Below, in pieces: positions 49,663 through 61,900 of a DNA stretch of 64,000 nt. Location: the NCBI RefSeq assembly GCF_019399895.1, contig NC_091871.1, forward strand, positions 4,679,001 to 4,743,000, written 5' to 3'. Below the pieces are notes generated by a model. That model saw only the letters and a list, made by a program, of their open reading frames with translations. It made no database searches and was not told the DNA's origin. Position 1 is the first letter of the stretch; the number at the start of each line of letters is the position of its first letter. Position numbers and translations under genes: made by a program. Source of the DNA: Cardiocondyla obscurior. Lineage: Eukaryota; Arthropoda; Insecta; Hymenoptera; Formicidae.

Positions 49663-52376
49663 CCAACACCCACTAACGATACCGAAAATTCCGATTACGT
49701 GGCGAGCGTTTTAGCGTTCGCGAGATAAATAAATATATAAAAATAACATATAAATATCTTAATTATTATTCAGTAAGCGGCCTTATCGAGAAAAGTCGAT
49801 CGTCGTCGAATTTACCCATCTTTTTCACGGCTAGAACAGCTTACGCTGTCATAGATTCCAGCCGCGTCCGTGAGAAGTTTCAGACCGCGGCACGTACAAC
49901 ACCAGGAGGGATCGCGAGAGGATCGGCGGTGGTTCAATCAACCTTGTGTACACGAAGGGATAACAATTTGCTGACGCGCACGTGTCGTCTGAAGAAAGAG
50001 GGACCAACGGGATAGCGAAGAGGGACCGAGAACCGGTTTGAGTTATGAATGCGAATTTCTTTCGCGAGCTGCCTGATTACGGGGGTGGAAATACAGAAAA
50101 AGAAGAAAAAGTAATAAAATAAAAAAAAAAAAAGAGGAAAGAAAAACGGGACGAGTCGTGAAACGCGACGACGCCGGGTTTTCATCGTGATGCGAATACA
50201 TCAGTCATTCGTTCGCCAAAAGCGTATCTCGAATACGATACGAAAGCTTCAATAGTTCAGTCGCACGTGTTCGAAAAAATAAGGTCGTAAATAAAATAGA
50301 TGCAATTATCAATTAAATATAAAATACAATAGATACATTTCTTTATGTAACTTGTGATATCTCGAAATAAATACAATATTCTCAAAGTGGTATATATTTT
50401 GTTGTTTTAATTTTTCCCCGTAATTAAATTTCTTTAAAAGGAAAAAAAAATTTATCGGAAGAAATATTACCCTTTACAAAGGATTTATTCCTGAATTATT
50501 TTTTAGTAGGTCCAGAACACCCTACACAGCTCGATGACGCCGTTTAATCCCGACAAATTCTGTTCGCGAGCGAGCGTTCCCGCTCCGCATTCCGCTTGTC
50601 AAAGGACGGTAGATTATTTTTCCGTCGCTCCTATCGAGTCGCGTGCGAGTCGATATCGCCCCATCATTCATTTATAAAGCCGGCCGACGAATAATGGGCG
50701 ATTCCACAGAATCTCATGGCGATTGCTTTATTCAATAACCAATTTACGGCGCGGCTGTCGCGCCCCGAGAAATTTTCGAGAAACTCGGCTGCCAAATGAG
50801 CCGTGAATCCTTCAGGATATAGCGGAGCGAGCGACTTCTGCCGTTGAACGGTATTTGCCGCGCAGCTTCATCGATCGGAAAAAAAGTTTATCCGCGAAAA
50901 CGACGACGGAGGATAATTCGATCCGCCCGGAGTGCGATTCCCCGAGACGATGAGCGAAATGAGATAGATACCCTCCCGCTTCCTCGATCCATATCCTCAC
51001 CGCGCAAAGTTTAAGCGATTCGGAAGAGAGTATTTTTTCCCCAAGTCACGAAGGCAAGCCGGAAATCAAATCGACTTCGCGTTTTACGGCAGGAAAGTTC
51101 GATCTTATATTAACTATTTGACGCAGACAATCCATAACTAAGCCGTTCGAATTAATTAATAATAGAATTAACTCGGGAATTGACTCTCGAGAGTAAGTTC
51201 TGAATGGAATGACGGTGAGAAGATTGCAGCAGTGATTTAAATCAAGTTTTCCTCTCGCGAAAGATTGACGGTCGAGATACCGATCTAACTGTTCGCGGGT
51301 CTTAAATTAATATTGCGCATCGTCATGATAAATTACTTTTATACTTATTTGTATAATATTTAATCAAATAGTTGCGCAATACTACACGTAATAAAAATAT
51401 GAAATAATGATATTCACCGCGTAATTATTAAACAAAATATGCGTATCGAGTCTCTCTGAATATTTCATTAATAAAATGTCAATTGCACATTTGATAATTA
51501 ATACGAAAATATTTATATTCCACTTTGATAATCATATTTGTATTAATACAATATATTCAGAAAAGGCTTTAAAATATTTTTTGGAAAATATGTAATAATT
51601 ACTGTTCGACACACAAAAAAAAAATTTAAAGTTATGTAATTCAATCTCAATCGTTCAGACTTCGTCTTCGTAACTATAAGTACGTCGCATTGATACGTAT
51701 ACATTTAGCTTGCGTTATTTCCTTATACGGCGATTAGAATCGCACTTTAAATTACACGGACGGTAGTTAAATTTCGTCAGGTAAAAAAGAATAAGCGTCG
51801 GTTGTTCGCGGCGTTATCGCGAGATCCGGAGACGATTCGCACAACGAAGAGAGTGGAATCTGAGGAAATTTATATCGCGGTGACGATAAGATCTTCACTC
51901 CCACCGCTGACCCGGCGTTCCGCTCGCGAACGGCCTTCCGCTCCTAATTTCATCTCCGCTGGACTGGCGAGGGACATTCGTTCGCTCGCTCGCTCTTTTC
52001 TTATCCCCGTCGACGATAAATCCGAAACGAGTCACGTCCACAAACACACCGAAAGGTAGGAATAAACGCTTTGTGGCCGCCGCGCGTCAAGAGCCACCGT
52101 GATGCGGCCAGCTTTGATCTCAGAGGTGAGAGTGGAAAAAAAGCCTCGATTCACTTCCAACGCTTTGACCCGCGCACGTTCTCGATCCCGTCAATCTATC
52201 CGGCTCTCTCGATCAAAGACGCGCCAAGAAACCCTCGATTTTCTTCTCTCCCTCTTTTCCTTATATAAAAAAAAAAAAAAAAGAAGATGAGGAAGAGAAC
52301 CACGGCGCGAAGAACGAATCCCTGAAGAGTCTGGACGAAGCGTCGAGGATGAGCGGTACGTGAAGGGAACTATTTG

Positions 52377-52452
52377 TAGAGACCTAGATCGAGCAGAGAT
52401 GCGTCTTTGCCAATCGATATATCGACATACTCGCTACTTTGTTCCTACTGAC
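52377..52452 (+). repeat. Diverged duplicate, copy 2 of a pair
   Basis: Partner of 49584-49662, about 2.8 kb away. It carries TAGAGACCTAGATCGAGC at its start and TATATCGACAT in the middle. Confidence 0.6.
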
Positions 52453-55346
52453 GGTGATTCTTTTCAGTTGACCTACGTGTACTTACTAGTTCGAAGTTTA
52501 TTTCTCTTTAATGCAGAGGAAGAAAAATAACCTCTAAATAAGCGCAATTAATTCAGTTTAATAAAAAGACAAGCCTATGGAAATTTCGATCGGACTAAAT
52601 TTATATTTAGCATTTAATACTAAATAATCCTGCAGATAAAAATGTTTAGCTCATAGTAGCTTAATACTACATAAAATCAATTTTCGCGAATAAATTATCA
52701 CGTTTACATTTCACTACACTGATTAACTATTAACTGAAAACAATACGAAAGCAAAATGACGTCATATTATGTAATTTAGGTAGCTATCAGACCCCTGCTT
52801 GATCTAGAACTCTAACCGTTCGGATTTCGATTGACTTTATCGTCGGGCAACCCCGCCAGCACAATTGGGGGTGGTTTACTCGAGGGAAATCAGGCTGATA
52901 ATCCGATTAATAAATTGGCCAGCGTCCATATGCCGTGCATATCGGTCTCGTTGGTCTCGATTTAATTGATCGCTTTCGTTACACGCTCCATGATTTAATG
53001 CTCACCAGTGCATCTGCACACTTTCTGGTGGTTCTTGACTTCAGAATAAGAGCGAATGAAATATTTTAATCAACCGCTGCAGACCGAACGACAAATTAAG
53101 CGTGTATTAATATATTTGATAACGAGGAAAACATATTATTAAATTATAATAATTAAAAATACAATGAATGTGATGTAATATACTTTATAAAAATAAATAA
53201 TAAAAAGTAATCCTTTGATTATTTCGAAAATTACTTATTCGCTAATAAACACATATTTCAATTCATTAACGTGTAAATGTGTTAATTCAACTCTACTACA
53301 GCGATTCAAATCCTATCGGTATAAGCCTATGTCACAGTGTCGCGTCGTTCTTCATTATCATTTTAATAACACGTTAGTCATTTCCCGTTGCGAGCATAAT
53401 TGAGTGCTTACGTATCAAAAATACTTTTCACCGGACAGCGGTGGTGGAGATCCTTCTTTTCGTTATTTTCGGCACGTTGGGCACATCAGCGGGACACCGT
53501 ATATGAAACCGGACGCCCATGATACACGGCAGTTTATCGAAACGGGCAAGAGAGGGTAGCGGGAGAACTTACAAGACCGTGGAAGGACGTGGGCCGAAAG
53601 TGACCATCAAAATGGCCCACGAGCTACCCGCTGCGAGGCGAAACAAGTGGGCGAATTTCGACATGCAAATTTAGCCTCCGGATCCGCCTCCCGTGTTCTT
53701 CACGATCACGAACAGATACACGATTACGAACAGATACGCCAAGCGATCGCCAAGCATTGATAAAAAAACCGTTTATTATCTACGATTATATATATGAACC
53801 AAGTAAACACGTACGAATTTCGTAATAACACAAATTAAATTTGACATTTATGCAAAAATATGAAATATTTAAATATTATATTAATTCGTACATATATTAA
53901 ACATTGATTTTTGTAAAACAAGCATTGAACATTAAAAGCATGCCAGCAGACTTACGGAATTACATCGGATTAACGTTATGTCGAACGATGACGTCTCGAC
54001 ATTTTTACAAATTTAATATTTATATAAAAACGTCAAATAATTTTTAAATATTGGAATCCATTCTGTTCAGAGAAATAGCTTTGCCGGCGTGATAATTGTT
54101 ATCGATTTATAAACTTTATTTCAATGACGTACAGTTGTTGTATCTATGAATGGCTTTCCTGACAAAATCGAAAATACAGTATTCACCATACATTGATAAA
54201 AATTTATATAACAGAGAGATATGTATTTTGTTTTATTGTTTTATTTCTTTTTATTTATATATTTTTTTTAAGGATTACCGACAATATAAAATACCATGCA
54301 ATATAAAAAGTTTAATCAATTTAAAACTTGAAAATTTTAACGTAAAAACTAAAAAGGTTGCAATATGATAAAAAAATATTAAACACATATTTAAAAGTAC
54401 ACGTTTGTCTCTTCTAAAAGACTTAATATCTTCTACATTTTTAAAATAAATGCTAAGTACTACAGTTTGAGAGATTACGTTGCATAATTTTTTAACGTTT
54501 GACTTGACGAGCAACCGGAAACGTGTGGTAAATCATAACGGTTAAATTAACGACGCCGGAATAATTGCGAGGAAGCAAAACTTAACTTATCCATGAGATA
54601 AAAAAAAAAAAAAAAAGCAAAGAGTCGTTGGGATCAAGTCGAGAACTCTCGCATCTTTACCGTTTGCATTTATCATAATTTCTCCACCACTTTTACTTTA
54701 CACTGTCGTAATTCCGCAGAGTATTGAGATATTTACGCGTGAATACGAGTGCACGACGCAGAGAAACCCTGTGACTGTTACTTTCGATAACATAATAAAA
54801 TAATTTACGCATTGTAAAAAAAAAAAAAAAAAATTCAGACTCTGAACATGCAGAGTATAGAATGCAAATTTAACACACAGGCCGTCATTTTGTAATTACA
54901 ATCGCCAGACATCGCGCCGACCGTGTAATCCGATGCCCATTTTCGTTCCATTATAAAATTCTAATTAGTCTCGCGGGATTTATGCCACCTGTAAGAGGAC
55001 GTCCGTTGTCCATAAAGATCCCTATCTGGCCACCCATCTTCGAATCTACTTTAACTGGCTCCTCGAAATACTGACCACTCGAACTCGAATGCCACGTGAT
55101 GACGTGTCGCGGTGGAGGTTTCCGTAATAAGGAAGGGATTTTACATTTATAATCCGATTATGTCTATCGAATTAAATTCTACGGTTATTTATATTGAGAT
55201 TATTCCTTCGATAAGTCTTTGTTTCTCGAGTCGAATGTCGCGACGTTCTTTATATCGCTCGTTACCCGTTTAAATCTTTAAGTTTATATCTGTGCGCTCA
55301 ATCGATTTATGTTCATTACATACATTATGTACATTCACCGTCAGGA

Positions 55347-55583
55347 ATGGCGTTCGTGGTGCTGCGACGGTGGCTAGCGTACGTGATCTTGGCGCGGTGT
55401 GCGTCGAATCTCACACGAAGCGCGCGCGTAGATATGTTGAGGAGCACCGGTCACAGAGGACTGAGGGAGAACGCGACCTACTACACCTCCCCGCGATCGA
55501 AAGAGGGAAAAGTCATGTACGCCAGCCGCCGTCGCCGCTCGTCGCAGCAAATGCCATATCTGCCTTTCAGTGAATTATTTTAG
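55347..55583 (+). CDS. Candidate small protein, 78 residues, unknown function
   Basis: The frame starts at a true ATG in an acceptable context (GGAATGG) and ends at TAG. Its third codon positions are mostly G or C up to about residue 66 while the flanks are AT-rich, which is coding-like. An AATAAA lies at 55672-55677, about 90 bp past the stop. The N-terminus (MAFVVLRRWLAYVILARCAS) is hydrophobic with arginines and no acidic residue for about 28 residues, which could be a mitochondrial presequence or signal anchor. The rest is basic, with an RRRR run. No homologous family is known to me. The last ten or so codons change composition after a CTTTCAG, so part of the end may not be coding. CTCACCGTCAG-like sequence before the ATG could also be a weak acceptor. 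A second + frame (55292-55573) overlaps and weakens the case. Confidence 0.3.
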   Translation: MAFVVLRRWLAYVILARCASNLTRSARVDMLRSTGHRGLRENATYYTSPRSKEGKVMYASRRRRSSQQMPYLPFSELF

Positions 55584-58170
55584 TAGTAAATAATAATGCG
55601 GGAAATAAGCCGATTAGTGACCAAACCGTACAAATGTGACAGGAATTTATTTATAACGGTATTTGGAAAATAATAAATTATAAATTAAAATTAAATTACA
55701 TTAACGTTGTTTAATATTTATTTCTTTTAATTATATGTATATTAAAAATTAATACGTATTAAAATAAAATAAAAAAAAAAAAACAGTTTTGCTCGAAAAT
55801 GAAAAAATTACGATTGCGACGCAACAAGGTTTTATAATTTAATTTAAGTTAAAAATTAAACATTTAATAAAACATAAATTTTTTTCAACACTCGTGAAAG
55901 ACTAAACAGAAGAAAGAGCAAACCAGAAGACGAAGCAGAAACCTCTCAAGGTCCTCTCAGTTTGACCCTCCTCGATAATCGGCTTAACGCGCTTTAACAA
56001 TTTCAAGTAAGTGTAGGAATATAAATATGTGTACGCTCATAAGACTGACCCGATAAGTCGAATTTATGACGCACTGAAAGAGCTTCACCTTCCTCTCTCA
56101 TTCGGTCTCTCTTTCTTCAACTTCTTTTTTACTTTGATTTTTTGGACTGCGATAATCTGAACGAGCGCGTTTCCTCTCTCCACTCCCGAAATCAAGCCAG
56201 TTTCCCTCTCACATACGTTTGTGCATTCAGACACAAATACGTAGTCTCTTCAAAAGCGCATCGCGATCAGTGACGTTGATTTAACATGAAAAAGCACGAG
56301 TATCGTGTACAATAATTTTTAATTAAACATTAAAAACAAATGTTTAGATAGAGAGCGAAAAGATAACAAATGTAAAATAAATCTTTCAGATTTTTTTAAA
56401 ACATTACTCAACAAAGTAAGTTTAATTACCGAAGTAATCGACAATTAAACAAGTATAAATTTTTTTCTTTAACGGGAGATTAAAAATCGAAGGTAAACCA
56501 GCGTGAAAAACGTTCTCTGCAGCACAAACTTTTCAAAAGACCAATATTTGTGTGCAACGGCGTGGCACACACTGATGCCAATGGGAAATAAACGAATTGT
56601 TAGTTGGATATTGTTTCGACGTATGAATTCTCCCGTAAATACTTCCAAAGGGGAATACATGGGCATGTTTCGGGCAAAGTCGGAGGCATCATCCAGAACG
56701 CTGCGTTTATCTTTCAATTGCGTTTCGCGCTGCATGATTCTTAAAAGGATCTAACTACCAGTCTGCAGTTATTGCGCGCTCGCAACCAAATTAAGTAACT
56801 CGTGCAGCGACATATGGATGAACTTTGTCGTGAAACAACGGTGACGGAATGGCGCGGGAAATTACACGAGTGAAAAATAAGCAAAGAAAAGCAGTCAATT
56901 AAAATCCAGAAAGACGAACATTAATAACTGTACAATTTAAAAAATCATAATTACATTTATTAATCAACTTTAATTTAACTACTACTAGGGTATACAACAT
57001 TTATTTCCTTGTATTTTCTATTTTAATAAGTTTTATACTTCGAAACAATTTTAAAAGTATAAGTTTTTTATTGTACAATAATTATTCTGAGAACAAGAGA
57101 GAATATGAAATGATACATTTAATGCAAAGTAGAATATAAGATCTAAACTAAGATTTGAAATAATCTTGAATAGCACACATAATGAGAAGTTTCTCTTCCG
57201 GATTTTTACCGCGACACACGCTCAATTCCGAATGCAATCGTAATTAACTGCCTTTCAACGTTCCTTCGCATGAAAAATACGAGCGCGCATAAACAGGTGG
57301 GCGAGAGGAACATGTCACGTTCCTTTCGGTGAACCTTCTCTTTCCCTTCGCGGTTCTTATAATCTTTTATGAGCATCGGTTACGATAAGAAGCGAAAAAT
57401 TGTCAAAAATTGTTTCTAAATGTCATTGCGCAAATTAGTTATTATGAGTGACGTAGACATTAAAATTGATTAACGAAGTGATATGACAATTTCATTGATT
57501 GGGGCATATACGTAATTTTACGGCACGAGAATTTATTTAAAAATGTGGAAATCTTTATTTCCTATTCCAACTTTTTAATTACGATACTTATAAAATTTTC
57601 TGTAGATCCTTCACAATTTTAACCCGGCGGAAAAATAAATGCTGTCAAGTCGTGATAAAAAAAAATAAATTTTAGTATCGCTAGCCGATACAGTCAATCC
57701 CGAAGAACGAAGAGCTGTCGAAAGCAGGTTTGGAATTTCATTATGTAAAACGAGCTTTGGCAGAGCGGCGCCCACGATCGTTTATACCGATTGGATTTTA
57801 ATCCGGAGACAGGAATATCGATTATTTCTTTTGCGGCGTCAACGTCGCGAAAAATCTACTTTGTGCGCGCGTATAAAATAAGGAATTTCATAAATATCTA
57901 TTCGCGACGTATTTGCCGACGTTGTCGACGACTCAATGCATATTTAATGCAAAAAAACACTTAATCCCACCCGACAAAAAGAAAGAGAGAAGTGAAAAGA
58001 AAGGTAAAATGGGAATGCCAAGGGTAAACTTTCTAACGTCATTGACCACGGCTGATTATTCAGTCTGGACGTCGCGAGTCAGAGACACTTCCAGCCGGAT
58101 TCCAAAGCGCGAGACTATCCAAGAACGCGCACGTACGTGTGCACTAAAAGATAGATATGACGTTTGCTGC
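55584..58170. other. Non-coding
   Basis: Strongly AT-rich at 55600-55900 and 56290-56470 (A-run near 55769-55782) and again at 56920-57180. Open frames on both strands at 56469-56754 overlap and have no domain. No gene seen. Confidence 0.5.
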
Positions 58171-58171
58171 A

Positions 58172-58369
58172 GCGACGACGGTTAGCGTACGCTAAAAAAA
58201 AAATTTGGCGTTGACTGGCGGCGAGAAGACGAGAGAGAAAGTAGTGGGACTGTTCTCTCCCTTAATTCTCGGCGGTTTTCAGCGGCCGGCGCTTCGCGGT
58301 GTATTAACTATGGGTTTCGTGTGAGGATCGACGCACATCACGATAGCGTCATACGCTAACCACCGTCGC
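58172..58369. mobile_element. Possible 198-bp element with terminal inverted repeats
   Basis: GCGACGACGGTTAGCGTA (58172-58189) matches the reverse complement of 58352-58369 at 16 of 18 positions. The interior is non-coding and GC-richer than the flanks. The size fits a miniature inverted-repeat transposable element, but no target-site duplication is obvious and I saw no second copy in the window. Confidence 0.3.
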
Positions 58370-58843
58370 CACAATTGTTCACGCGCCAAAGTCGATCGAT
58401 CAATGCGCCGATAACAGTATCACGAGGAGAAACGAGAGACTGCTCAAGGTTCCCGAGGTAACGTCTCCCGTGAAAGCGGTGTGTCCGTCGCGATAAGGAG
58501 AACCCTCCTCCAAAAGAGGAACGCGCGACGATCATTCGTGCTGCCATCGAAGGATTTAATCTGAAGGAGATTATCGCTAAGCGGCGAGCGATCGCGTCGC
58601 TTTTACGATTTAAGCTCATAATATAAAGCCGAGCTTCTCGCAACTTATCGACTAAATCTCCCGGATGGAAATCTCGAAGGAAGCTGCATAAACCGACGTT
58701 AGTAAACGCATCATCTGGAAACGTCGGCAGATTGGACGGTGTGAAGGATAATCTTAAAGAGGGATCTTTATATCGCTTTTAATTTAACTAGAAGAAACCA
58801 TGCACGCGCTACGCGCGCGCTATTTTTTAAGAGGCCCCACCCA

Positions 58844-58990
58844 ATTACAAATAATGAAAAAAAAATTATGCGACTTACCGATCCGTAGGAGCTTCAGCGG
58901 AGTCGCAGAGTTCTGCCGGTCACTGTAACATAAAATAAAACATATTAATGTAGACATGTTAATATTTTAATTAATGTACAAGTAAAGTTT
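58844..58990 (-). repeat. Dispersed repeat, copy 3 (contains micro-exon)
   Basis: Most diverged of the three copies. It shares the ATTACAAATAA and A-run, the micro-exon with both splice sites, and ATTAATGTAGACATG on the far side. Some resemblance to copy 2 continues left of the A-run. Confidence 0.7.
58879..58922 (-). ncRNA. Candidate 44-base micro-exon, minus strand (copy 3)
   Basis: The acceptor TATGTTACAG and the donor G|GTAAGTCGCATAA are intact. The length equals copy 1, with about a dozen substitutions inside the exon. The alternative inner acceptor (CCGGCAG) also survives. No transcript evidence is available from sequence alone. Confidence 0.25.
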
Positions 58991-61900
58991 TATTTTTATA
59001 AAAATTTTCTAGATTTAAATACCGAGGTATAGGCAAAACGAAATAAAGTTACAGCTAGACTAAGTGTACCGCTTAAACGAGGGTTAATAGACAATTGCAT
59101 TTCTCCGACATTGGAAATGTTAATTACCAAGATTCTTTAAAACCTCTGGTTTCAATCCTTTCTTATTGCCATTAAATCAGGCTGGGCATTATCGCGTTAT
59201 TAATAAAAATAAAGAAGAGGAAGCTCAAACGCGACGTTTCGAATTCAACGGTCCAAGGATAAACGCCGAAGTTCCGCAAGTCTAAATCCATACTCTCGAT
59301 AGTAGAAGCACGACGGGACCATTTGCACTTCCGCGAAACGGATTAATCTTGAAGACGCCGTCGAAGGGGCCGGTTCACGCTTTCACGACATCAATAGGGT
59401 GAATAGGAGAGGAAAAGGGAACCCTGAACCAAAGCCGGAAGCGTAAAACGTTACGGCAGATGATGCGAAAGAATAGTATTATGACAACTGATGACTTCGT
59501 AAAGTGTTATACGGTTTAACGTCATATTTTTACTTTATTTTGCATGAGACCGCATTTTCTATTCTGTACCGTAGAAAATAAAACTTCTGACAGATGCTTT
59601 ATGTGAAACCTGATACCACGTTCATTTTAACGCAACATTTATATTTAAATGCGGACTAAATTCTATTAGTTTTTCGAAATAAATGTTATTAAACATAAAT
59701 TCGTACTGCAATTAGTTAATAATTAATTATTTTAATGATGGCTTGAAATAAAGTACATAAAATTGGTTACTAGCAATTTTTTTTTTTTACTAACGGGTCA
59801 ATTAATTTCTTGGCGCCAGTCCTAATTTATTTATCGCGAAGTTGAATCACGCGGAATCTCACGTGGATTATTAGGATGTCAACGAGAATTTTATTGGTTA
59901 AAATAACATTACTATTAAGTTGCGGATAGCAGTAAGATAACCTTTCCAGCATACTATTTCCACGAACGTCGGTATGCTAATCTTGAGAAAGGGAAACGAA
60001 GAACTGAGAAGCAAAATGACTCGAGAAGCCGCTTGCTCGTACCACTAAAGCCGCATTTTCGTGAATACTCGCGATCCGAACAGTCGTCTTACTGGAGGAC
60101 GACGGGAAAATTACATTACGGGAAAGCAGAGATAAAAGAAAATACGATTACGCACAGTTTTTCAAGGCGAAAGGCGCGGAATGCCACGCGTCTTATGTAA
60201 AAATATACTTCGCGAAAAAATAAAGATAATTTTTATATCGATCAATACTACTAATTAAAAAAAAAGTAACGAGATGTAGCTCATTTAGCAATTAACGAAA
60301 CATATGTTATATAAGTACGCGGAATACAAATTTACAAATAAATATTTTACAAAGTGCTTTCTTTATAAATAAAAAATTATTAAAAAAGAATCGCTAAATT
60401 ATACTAATTAAATAAAAAATAAAAAAAAAAATAGTGTTCGCTGTTTGTAAAAATTTGAAGCGCAGCGCATGAGTGGTCATAGAATTAAACGCTAATATTA
60501 AATAGATGGCAGGAAATAACGAGAGCGAATGCTGATGTAAAATAGGCAGTACGGTCGACCGCGTACTGGACATTACATTATATGCCCCGGCTCGTTACAA
60601 GTGGAACTTGTCGAGATCGCGCGGTGTGATTTCTCTGAAACGGAATGACCGTACGAGCAAAAGACGGCGCGGAAAACGATGGTTCGAACTAATAGTTACC
60701 AAAATCGACTCGCACCGCCATTCTCGACGTGTTACGCTCAACGCACGGCTAAAATGTAAAATGCCCATGATTTACGAGCTCCGCGCGCAACTTCTTCTAT
60801 CTCTACGAGCGTCTCGGGCAGCCTTGTTTATATTGGCTAACGATAAGTGACACGCCGGTATGCCCGTTTATTTCACAGGCGTAAATGTGAGTTACGGTGC
60901 CTCGTCGTGCTTCCTGAGCGCGCGCCGATTATTCGCGCGCTGACCTTTCGAGAACGTATCTGAATACCCAGCCCTCTTAGATACTATCGCAGCCGTACAC
61001 GCACCGGGAACGAGTGCGATTTCCGAGTAGACTTATTGCGCGAGAAAGAAAAAAATAAAAAGAGACGAGGAGAAGAAAGAGAGAAAGTCGCACACGAAAA
61101 GTAATCGCGGATGCATCCAAGTTATCTTTTAAGACTCCTCACTACTCGTTGCAATCATATTTAAATCAGAAGCGAGATGTCGCATGTCTAATATTTTTGC
61201 ATAACGTTATCAAATAAAAAAAGAAACATTTCCGTTTAAAAAAAAACCCCATAATTTGGATCGCTTTAATACACGCATATATAGATATCTTATTATTATA
61301 TATTTATAGATCTAATCTTACAGCAGCAACAAACTAACGAGGAAGAGTAGAGTTCAAGTTGACAAGCAATTTTCAATAGACACGCTCTTAATCCTGGATT
61401 AGATTTAGCGCGAAAATGTGTGCAAGCAATTCGAATTCCGCACCGCAGCGCCGAGACGATAATCCGACGATTCTTGTTTCGGATTCTAGCGATTGGATTA
61501 ACGTAGGACGTTCACCAGAATAGCGACTAGAAATGCTTCTGAAATAGCCATCTAAAGATAGGGAGAGATCTATTGTGCATGGACATTGTAGCTATTCTCT
61601 TTTGCTCTATGGATTTAGCCGCGACCGCGCACAAATAATGTCTTTTCCAGCTTAGATCTCGGCGAGGAGCAAAAGTTGCAAGGGAAACGAATTAGCTTCT
61701 TAGCGTTATAATCTCGAGAAATATGTCAAGAGATGGTACAAATGAGATACAAAACACTTGCGTGCCAGTGAACAGTTGTCGAGGAACATCACAGTCATTA
61801 CCATTGATACAAGTTCTATATGAAGAACGTCCTACAAGCGTACTTCCACGTAATTTTTTTTCCCCGTAATTCTAATATTTTACACAATTATTACGCAATT

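Larger units (their letters stand above)
45421..55290. other. Non-coding, probably intronic
   Basis: No gene recognised. Contents include GC-richer patches at 47470-47700, 50520-50980 and 51890-52020, long AT-rich stretches at 51310-51640, 53060-53300 and 53760-54530, and homopolymers at 54600-54615 and 54817-54832. A tandem pair of the 18-mer CACGATYACGAACAGATA lies at 53701-53736. A sequence ending AGAACACCCTACAC near 50512-50526 may be a decayed transposon end. Confidence 0.5.

Noticed and set aside
60660..60700. GGTTCGAAC resembling a tRNA B box
   Set aside because: No A box or cloverleaf can be drawn around it. A similar GGTTCGAATAC near 42507 fails for the same reason.
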